Origin: Bacillaceae bacterium UBA7792
GTDB taxonomy: Bacteria > Bacillota > Bacilli > Bacillales > Cytobacillaceae
DNA: 11,695 nucleotides
Assembly (NCBI GenBank): GCA_002480735.1
Contig: DLCS01000199.1
Location: 2,786-14,480, forward strand
Direction: 5' to 3'
This document shows, piece by piece, positions 6,449 to 11,695 of the stretch; position 1 is the stretch's first letter, and each line of letters begins with the position of its first letter. The notes below the pieces were generated by a model. It was not told where the DNA came from. It did no database searches and worked only from the letters and a program-made list of their open reading frames with translations. The position numbers were made by a program, and so were the translations under genes.

Positions 6449-7975
6449 TTGGAAGGTTCTATTCAACATACGGATCGCCCACCGTATGGAATTATTGCTA
6501 TTTTGATGATCGGGGCATTTATCGCATTCTTAAACAATACGCTTCTGAATATTGCGCTACCTTCTATAATGAACGAGCTTGAGGTCGGTCCAACAACCGT
6601 TCAATGGTTGACGACAGGCTTCATGTTGGTTAACGGGGTTTTGATACCAACAACTGCATTCTTAATTGAAAAGTATACCGTGCGTCGCATCTTCTTGGTT
6701 GCGATGTTCCTATTTTCCATGGGTACGATTATTGGAGGTTTGGCCCATGTGTTCCCAATTTTACTGGCAGGACGTATGCTTCAGGCATCTGGTTCGGCGC
6801 TATTGATGCCTCTATTAATGAATGTCATGCTTGTCAGCTTCCCAGTTCATAAGAGGGGGGCAGCGATGGGAGTATTCGGACTGATTCTAATGGCAGCGCC
6901 AGCTATTGGTCCAACCCTGTCAGGATGGATCATTGAGCATTATGATTGGAGAATGCTCTTTCACTTTATCACTCCGATTGCGATTATCATACTCATTATC
7001 GGCTTTTTCTTACTAAAAGATCAAAAGGAAAAAATCAATAAGCGTCTTGATTTTCTTTCCCTTATCTTATCTAGTATCGGTTTTGGTGGTTTATTGTACG
7101 GATTCAGCTCTGCTGGCGCTAAAGGATGGGATAGCCCATATGTATACGGGACTATTACCGCAGGTGTTATTTCCTTGATTTGGTTCATCCTTCGACAATC
7201 GAAGTTCGAAAGCCCAATGCTCAATTTTAAGGTCTTCAGGTACCCGATGTTTGCCTTATCGTCATCGATCACAATGGTTGTAAATATGGCGATGTTCTCA
7301 GGGATGCTTCTACTGCCTATCTATGTTCAGAATTTGCGAGGAATCTCACCGATGGACGCTGGGTTGTTGATGCTTCCAGGGGCGCTTGTGATGGCAGTGA
7401 TGTCTCCTATAACAGGAAAATTATTTGATAAATTCGGTGGACGCATTCTAGCAATCATTGGTTTAACTATTACGGTCATCACGACCTTCTATTTTGCTAA
7501 ACTAACTCTAGAGACTACCTATACACATTTAATCATTCTTTATACGGTCCGTATGTTTGGTATGTCTATGGTTATGATGCCAGTTTCCACAAATGGACTG
7601 AATCAGCTACCGAGAAAATTCTATCCACATGGCACAGCGATGAACAATACCTTAAATCAGGTTTCAGGTGCCATCGGGACGGCTCTTTTAGTAACGGTGA
7701 TGTCAACACGTACGGAAACACATGCGAAGGAGATTGCCAAGGATGCGATGAAGTCGTTTCAAGGTCAGCCCGATGCCGCTGCTATTGCACAAATGAAGCA
7801 GCAAATCGGTGCACAGGCGATGCTTGAGGGAATTAATGATGCCTTCTTTGTCGCAGGCTGGATTGCTATTGTTGCGTTGATTCTTGCATTATTTATCAAG
7901 CGGGCTACACAATCAGATGAGCAAGTGGGAGAAAAATCAAAGCCCAAAGTAAAAACAAAATTAGCGGAAAATTAG
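6449..7975 (+). CDS. MFS drug/proton antiporter, DHA2 (14-TM) family
   Basis: This 508-residue inner membrane protein should export drugs or other lipophilic compounds in exchange for protons. The N-terminal helix carries the DHA2-type segment NNTLLNIALPS (29-39). The antiporter motif C region is seen at 144-161 (GLILMAAPAIGPTLSGWI), followed by EHYDWRMLF. Hydrophobic segments run throughout and fit 14 helices, as in EmrB/QacA/LmrB relatives. A charged, lysine-rich cytoplasmic tail (about 490-508) ends the protein. The start codon is TTG at 6449, supported by AAGGGGGA (6435-6442) six bases upstream; no in-frame ATG has a comparable site. The gene is preceded by a strong promoter and a palindromic operator, and is divergent from a TetR gene that probably represses it. 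A terminator follows directly. The substrate cannot be read from sequence. Confidence 0.9.
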   Translation: MEGSIQHTDRPPYGIIAILMIGAFIAFLNNTLLNIALPSIMNELEVGPTTVQWLTTGFMLVNGVLIPTTAFLIEKYTVRRIFLVAMFLFSMGTIIGGLAHVFPILLAGRMLQASGSALLMPLLMNVMLVSFPVHKRGAAMGVFGLILMAAPAIGPTLSGWIIEHYDWRMLFHFITPIAIIILIIGFFLLKDQKEKINKRLDFLSLILSSIGFGGLLYGFSSAGAKGWDSPYVYGTITAGVISLIWFILRQSKFESPMLNFKVFRYPMFALSSSITMVVNMAMFSGMLLLPIYVQNLRGISPMDAGLLMLPGALVMAVMSPITGKLFDKFGGRILAIIGLTITVITTFYFAKLTLETTYTHLIILYTVRMFGMSMVMMPVSTNGLNQLPRKFYPHGTAMNNTLNQVSGAIGTALLVTVMSTRTETHAKEIAKDAMKSFQGQPDAAAIAQMKQQIGAQAMLEGINDAFFVAGWIAIVALILALFIKRATQSDEQVGEKSKPKVKTKLAEN

Positions 7976-8002
7976 AGAGGAGCGCATGCTTCTCTCTTTT
8001 TT
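7974..8002 (+). terminator. Intrinsic terminator of the efflux pump gene
   Basis: AGAGAGGAG (7974-7982) pairs with CTTCTCTCT (7989-7997), with one G-T wobble and a CGCATG loop, followed by TTTTT (7998-8002). The stem overlaps the stop codon. Confidence 0.9.
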
Positions 8003-8008
8003 ATGTGA

Positions 8009-8040
8009 ATCATTCATTGTCGATGGCATGTCTGAATGAT
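8009..8040. repeat. Inverted repeat upstream of the cation ATPase gene
   Basis: ATCATTC (8009-8015) and GAATGAT (8034-8040) are perfect inverted copies 18 nt apart. They could be a regulator site or a weak hairpin; no T tract follows. Confidence 0.3.
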
Positions 8041-8110
8041 ACCCTCCTTTTCTAAGCTTCACCAGAACATTAAAAAAATTAGTGAGAAGGGAGTTAAAAT
8101 TTGTCATAAT

Positions 8111-8116
8111 TATAAT
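8111..8116 (+). promoter_or_regulatory. Possible -10 box of the cation ATPase gene
   Basis: A perfect TATAAT lies 24 nt before the chosen start, but no clear -35 is seen at 16-18 nt. The leader would be only about 18 nt, just enough to include the ribosome binding site at 8128-8134. Confidence 0.3.
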
Positions 8117-8140
8117 AGAGAAAATGGAAGGGGAATCCAG

Positions 8141-10747
8141 ATGCCGAGCTTTTTTAAAATGTCGCTTACAGAAGTTCTTAAGACCTTGAATGTAACCAAG
8201 GCCGGCTTAACAACAGAAGAAGTAGAGGAAAGACGAAAACAGTATGGATATAATGAATTAGCCGAAGGGAAGAGGAAAGGCATAATTCAGGTGTTTATTG
8301 AACAGTTTAAGGATTTTCTTGTCATTATATTGATTATTGCGGCCCTCATATCGGCATTTCTTGGTGAAATAGAAAGTACGATTGTTATTTTGGTGGTCCT
8401 TATTCTTAATGCTATTCTTGGAACAGTTCAGCATATGAAGGCGGAGGCGAGTCTTAATAGCCTAAAATCCCTATCTTCTCCAAATGCGAAGGTTTTAAGG
8501 GACGGGCAAATCATTGAAATCCCCTCAAGAGAAGTGGTGGTAGGGGATATTCTTTCTCTCGATGCAGGTGATTTTGTTAGTGCGGATGGGAGGATTATAG
8601 AAAATCATAGCCTTCAGGTGAACGAAAGCTCGTTGACTGGTGAATCTTTAAGTGTGCTCAAGGATGAGGAGCCAATTCAACAAAATGAGGTTCCGATTGC
8701 TGACAAGAAAAACATGGTTTTTTCAGGGAGCTATGTTACCTATGGTCGGGCTGTTGTCGCAGTAACGAATATCGGAATGGATACAGAGATAGGGAAAATT
8801 GCTAATCTCTTGGAATCTGCACAGGAGAAAAAGACGCCTCTCCAGGCAAGTCTTGATGAGTTTGGGAAAAAGCTCGCTTTATTGATTATCGGGATAGCGA
8901 TCCTGATTTTTGCGTTGGATATGTGGAGAGGACATGATCTTGTTGATTCCTTTATGTTTGCCGTGGCCCTTGCCGTAGCTGCGATTCCTGAGGCCCTAAG
9001 CTCGATCGTGACGATTGTTCTTGCCTTTGGAACCCAGAAAATGGCGAAGGAAAATGCGATTGTAAGAAAACTTCATGCTGTTGAAAGCTTAGGGAGCATC
9101 TCCGTCATCTGCTCGGATAAGACGGGTACCTTAACTCAGAATAAAATGACAGTGCAGAAGGTTTATGTGGACCATCAAGTGCTTGAACATGGCGAGCTAA
9201 AAATGGATAATCCGCTTGAAAAAAGAATGGTTCTTATGTGTCTTTTGTGTAATGATGCCGTGACAATCGAAAACAAGGAAATTGGTGATCCGACTGAGGT
9301 CGCCCTTGTTAATTTTGGTGAGGAGCATCATTATGATGAACTAATCATGCGGGAAAAATACGTTCGCATTGATGAGCTTCCTTTTGATTCAAATCGAAAG
9401 CTGATGAGCACGGTGAATCAGTACGAAGGAAAGCATCTGATGTTTACAAAGGGAGCTGTGGATGTCCTTTTATCACGGGTAGAATACATAGAAACCTCAG
9501 AGGGAATAAGAAGATTTACGGAGAAGGATCATGAAGAAATTGAAGGAATCAATCAGAATTTTTCTAAGAATGGATTGAGGGTTCTGGCCTTTGCCTATAA
9601 AGAAATGGAAATGGATCACTCAGTAAGTCTTGAAGATGAATATGGTCTTACCTTTGTCGGATTAACGGCCATGATGGACCCACCGAGAGAGGAATCCCAT
9701 GAAGCCGTCGCTGCATGTATTGGTGCAGGGATTAAACCAGTTATGATAACAGGGGATCATAAAATTACGGCATCCGCGATTGCTCGCCAAATCGGGATAC
9801 TGAAGGATGATTCCGAAGCTGTCGAAGGGATGGAAATTGAGAAATGGTCCGATGAAATGCTGAAGGAAAGGGTTGCTGACCTTTCTGTTTATGCGAGGGT
9901 TTCACCGGAACATAAAATAAGAATCGTCAAGGCCTGGCAGGAAAAAGGAAATGTGGTCGCGATGACAGGGGATGGTGTCAATGATGGTCCTGCCTTAAAG
10001 CAAGCTGATATTGGGGTTGCCATGGGAATTACCGGGACAGAAGTGGCAAAAGAAGCATCATCGATGGTGTTAACCGATGATAATTTTTCAACGATTGTGA
10101 AAGCCATTTCTAACGGCCGCAGTATATATGCCAATATTCAAAACTCAATCAAATTCCTTTTGTCTGGAAATACAGGGGCTGTCTTGACTGTTCTCTATGC
10201 TTCGTTCTTTGCTTTACCAGTTCCGTTTGTAGCGGTACACCTTTTGTTTATTAACCTTTTGACTGATAGTTTGCCTGCCATTGCCATTGGACTAGAGCCT
10301 TATAACAAAAAAATTATGAAGGAAAAACCACGGGATATTCATGAGCCCCTTCTTAACAAAGCTTTCGCAGGAAGGGTCTTATTTGAAGGCATTCTAATTG
10401 CCATTTCGACTTTGATTGCCTTTTCCATTGGGTTGTCTACTAGTGATCATATGGTCGCAAGCACGATGGCTTTTGCAACATTATGCTTAGCGAGATTGTT
10501 GCATGGCTTTAATTCTCGAAGCAATCAGTCTTTATTCAAAATTGGTGTTTTTTCAAATCAATTTATTTGGTATGCCTTTATCATAGGCATTGTTTTATTG
10601 CATCTAGTGTTACTTGTTCCAGGGCTTCAAGGGATATTTGAAATTGCTGTACTAAGTCCTTCCGAGCTGGGGTCCATTTATGCTCTTGCATTCATGCCTC
10701 TTATCGTTATCCAGGTGTATCGAGTTATTTTTGTGAAAAATAATTGA
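8141..10747 (+). CDS. P2-type cation-transporting ATPase, probably Ca2+ (possibly Mn2+) export
   Basis: This 868-residue membrane pump has the complete P-type core: actuator TGES (166-169), phosphorylation site DKTGT (D326), nucleotide-binding FTKGA (435-439), DPPR (513-516) and hinge GDGVND (610-615). The M4 motif IPEALSS keeps the cation-binding Glu (E284), and M6 NLLTD keeps N705, T708 and D709, both as in SERCA/PMCA-type Ca2+ pumps. The M5 position equivalent to SERCA Glu771 is alanine (SGNTGAV, A680), as in one-Ca2+ pumps such as PMCA and Listeria LMCA1; this points to a single transport site. The N-terminus (8-40) is the usual cation-ATPase domain. The start is placed at 8141 because AAGGGGA (8128-8134) lies six bases upstream. 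A longer frame from 8036 adds 35 unusual residues and has no Shine-Dalgarno site. The Mn2+-controlled TerC gene next door makes Mn2+ an alternative cargo. Confidence 0.88.
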   Translation: MPSFFKMSLTEVLKTLNVTKAGLTTEEVEERRKQYGYNELAEGKRKGIIQVFIEQFKDFLVIILIIAALISAFLGEIESTIVILVVLILNAILGTVQHMKAEASLNSLKSLSSPNAKVLRDGQIIEIPSREVVVGDILSLDAGDFVSADGRIIENHSLQVNESSLTGESLSVLKDEEPIQQNEVPIADKKNMVFSGSYVTYGRAVVAVTNIGMDTEIGKIANLLESAQEKKTPLQASLDEFGKKLALLIIGIAILIFALDMWRGHDLVDSFMFAVALAVAAIPEALSSIVTIVLAFGTQKMAKENAIVRKLHAVESLGSISVICSDKTGTLTQNKMTVQKVYVDHQVLEHGELKMDNPLEKRMVLMCLLCNDAVTIENKEIGDPTEVALVNFGEEHHYDELIMREKYVRIDELPFDSNRKLMSTVNQYEGKHLMFTKGAVDVLLSRVEYIETSEGIRRFTEKDHEEIEGINQNFSKNGLRVLAFAYKEMEMDHSVSLEDEYGLTFVGLTAMMDPPREESHEAVAACIGAGIKPVMITGDHKITASAIARQIGILKDDSEAVEGMEIEKWSDEMLKERVADLSVYARVSPEHKIRIVKAWQEKGNVVAMTGDGVNDGPALKQADIGVAMGITGTEVAKEASSMVLTDDNFSTIVKAISNGRSIYANIQNSIKFLLSGNTGAVLTVLYASFFALPVPFVAVHLLFINLLTDSLPAIAIGLEPYNKKIMKEKPRDIHEPLLNKAFAGRVLFEGILIAISTLIAFSIGLSTSDHMVASTMAFATLCLARLLHGFNSRSNQSLFKIGVFSNQFIWYAFIIGIVLLHLVLLVPGLQGIFEIAVLSPSELGSIYALAFMPLIVIQVYRVIFVKNN

Positions 10748-10773
10748 CGGGAGAAGTGGGTATTGAGTATATT
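10744..10773 (+). promoter_or_regulatory. Sigma-A promoter of the Mn2+ riboswitch-terC unit
   Basis: TTGACG (10744-10749) and TATATT (10768-10773), 18 nt apart, form a good promoter whose -35 overlaps the stop codon of the ATPase gene. Transcription would start near 10780, just ahead of the riboswitch aptamer, so the TerC gene has its own transcript. Confidence 0.55.
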
Positions 10774-10795
10774 AAATATATAAATATCGTTCTCC

Positions 10796-10901
10796 TAAAG
10801 GGGAGTAGCTTTAACAGCAAGGTCGTCATTTCAGAGATTTTTATCTCTCGGCTTTGTTGGCTACGAGTTGGATTTAACTCTTAGTTAGCAAGACCTTTAC
10901 C
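10796..10901 (+). promoter_or_regulatory. yybP-ykoY manganese riboswitch
   Basis: The aptamer is recognised by AAAGGGGAGTAGC (10797-10809), the metal-binding L1 side, and the L3 side CTACGA (10861-10866), which face each other in known Mn2+ structures. The helices are visible: P1 TAAAGG (10796-10801) with CCTTTA (10894-10899); CAGCAAGGTCG (10815-10825) with CGGCTTTGTTG (10849-10859) through G-T pairs; AGAGAT with ATCTCT; and GAGTT with AACTC. P1 shares its 3' strand with the 5' arm of the following terminator. Mn2+ binding therefore stabilises P1 and prevents termination, turning on the exporter gene when Mn2+ is high, as is known for this class. Confidence 0.93.
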
Positions 10902-10919
10902 AATGGTAAGGGTCTTTTT
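10891..10919 (+). terminator. Riboswitch terminator 1
   Basis: AGACCTTTACC pairs with GGTAAGGGTCT (one T-G wobble) around an AAT loop, and T residues run to 10919. Its 5' arm contains the P1 strand CCTTTA, so it is exclusive with the Mn2+-bound aptamer. Confidence 0.88.
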
Positions 10920-10930
10920 GTATTTTCTAG

Positions 10931-10960
10931 AGCCTTTACCATTTTCGGTAAAGGCTTTTT
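10931..10960 (+). terminator. Second, tandem terminator after the riboswitch
   Basis: AGCCTTTACC (10931-10940) pairs perfectly with GGTAAAGGCT (10947-10956) around a six-base loop, followed by TTTT. It repeats the CCTTTACC core of terminator 1. For terC to be expressed this hairpin must also be avoided; the released 3' arm of terminator 1 can pair with its 5' arm. Confidence 0.85.
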
Positions 10961-11049
10961 CTGTTTAAGGCTGGTGATTATTGCTTGAGTCAGGAAAAGG
11001 AGTACAGGAAATAATATGACAACTATTACAATTATTAGGGGGGAAGTAA

Positions 11050-11695
11050 ATGGATATTTCAATATTGTTAGAGTACGGCTGGGTTTTATTACTGTTGGTG
11101 GCTTTAGAGGGATTGTTGGCAGCGGATAATGCACTCGTGCTTGCCATCATGGTACGACATCTTCCAGAAAAAGAACGAAGAAAGGCATTGTTTATTGGTC
11201 TTGCAGGCGCCTTTGTGTTCCGTTTTATTTCGTTATTTGTGATTTCTTTTCTCGTTGATGTATGGCAGATTCAGGCGATCGGTGCATTATACTTGCTGTT
11301 CATCTCCATTAATCATATTTTGAGAAAAACGGTTATGAAAAAAGAGGCAGTTGAAAAAGAGAAAAAGGAGAAAAAATCTGGATTTTGGATGACAGTTTTT
11401 AAGGTGGAACTGGCAGATATTGCCTTTGCCATTGATTCAATTTTGGCTGCAGTTGCCCTTGCTGTGAGTCTTCCGAGCACCAATCTTCCAACCATCGGCG
11501 GGATGGATGGTGGAAAATTCCTTGTCATTTTTGCAGGGGGATTAATTGGAGTAGTTATCATGCGATTTGCGGCAGATTTCTTCGTCAAGCTACTTCAATC
11601 AAGACCAGGGCTTGAGATTGCCGCCTTTGCGATTGTCGGTTGGGTTGGGGTCAAGCTTCTTGTTATGACATTGGGGCATCAGGATGTGGGATTCA
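11050..11695 (+). CDS. ykoY: TerC/YkoY-family integral membrane protein, probable Mn2+ exporter (3' end outside the window)
   Basis: The first 215 residues are present, with no stop before the window edge. This multi-helix membrane protein matches the TerC family. Two conserved acidic motifs lie in helices: ALEGLLAADNALVLAI (E20, D26) and ELADIAFAIDSILAAV (E120, D123, D129), likely metal ligands. A basic cytoplasmic loop (about 92-110, rich in Lys and Glu) separates the halves. In B. subtilis YkoY (MeeY) contributes to Mn2+ efflux and metalation of secreted enzymes, and is governed by the same riboswitch class found directly upstream here. The start at 11050 has AGGGGGGAAG (11037-11046) before it, and an in-frame TAA immediately upstream excludes a longer product. 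The symbol is by resemblance and riboswitch context; other TerC paralogues exist. Confidence 0.88.
   Translation, partial: MDISILLEYGWVLLLLVALEGLLAADNALVLAIMVRHLPEKERRKALFIGLAGAFVFRFISLFVISFLVDVWQIQAIGALYLLFISINHILRKTVMKKEAVEKEKKEKKSGFWMTVFKVELADIAFAIDSILAAVALAVSLPSTNLPTIGGMDGGKFLVIFAGGLIGVVIMRFAADFFVKLLQSRPGLEIAAFAIVGWVGVKLLVMTLGHQDVGF

Noticed and set aside
8036..8140. N-terminal extension of the P-type ATPase
   Set aside because: There is no Shine-Dalgarno site before 8036, a perfect -10 box lies inside the stretch, and the family normally begins near MSLTEVLK.
9889..10134. Minus-strand open frames inside the ATPase, Opu and efflux pump genes
   Set aside because: They are shadows of well-supported coding genes, without ribosome binding sites or recognisable domains.
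11015..11128. Small 37-codon open frame overlapping the terC start in another frame, with AAAGGAG 12 nt upstream
   Set aside because: The spacing is too long for good initiation and most of it overlaps clear terC coding sequence. A leader peptide cannot be excluded but is not supported.

Overview
The window reads as chromosomal DNA from a low-GC Gram-positive bacterium of the Bacillaceae type. The evidence is the strong purine-rich Shine-Dalgarno sites, intrinsic terminators after most units, an OpuA glycine betaine transporter with close sequence resemblance to that of Bacillus subtilis, and a yybP-ykoY manganese riboswitch in front of a YkoY-like TerC protein. I see no rRNA, tRNA, CRISPR array or insertion sequence.

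Layout. (1) Positions 1-818, minus strand: the N-terminal part of a 7TM-type membrane sensor running into a PAS-like segment. It is cut by the window edge and broken by a one-base deletion near 622. (2) 819-1401: a long intergenic region with a diverging promoter, a strong long-range hairpin (1042-1134), an intrinsic terminator (1151-1191) and about 200 nt of further leader. (3) 1402-4369: the opuAA-opuAB-opuAC operon (ATPase with CBS region, permease, substrate-binding lipoprotein) for osmoprotectant uptake, ended by a clear terminator. (4) 4439-5329: a metallo-beta-lactamase-fold hydrolase. (5) 5358-6254, minus strand: a long TetR-type repressor, divergent from (6) 6449-7975, a 14-TM DHA2 drug/proton antiporter with a TTG start. 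The space between them holds a strong promoter and TGAAC/GTTCA palindromic half-sites. (7) 8141-10747: a P2-type cation ATPase, probably a single-site Ca2+ (or Mn2+) exporter. (8) 10744-11049: a promoter, the yybP-ykoY Mn2+ riboswitch and two tandem terminators, controlling (9) a TerC/YkoY-family membrane protein that runs off the window at 11695.

How the genes work together: the genes fall into small independent units for membrane homeostasis. These are osmoprotectant import, a probable multidrug efflux pump with its own divergent repressor, and divalent-cation export. The two sites I would examine first are the uncharacterised terminator-bearing leader before opuAA and the two-terminator arrangement of the Mn2+ riboswitch. 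In the latter, the released arm of the first terminator can pair with the second.
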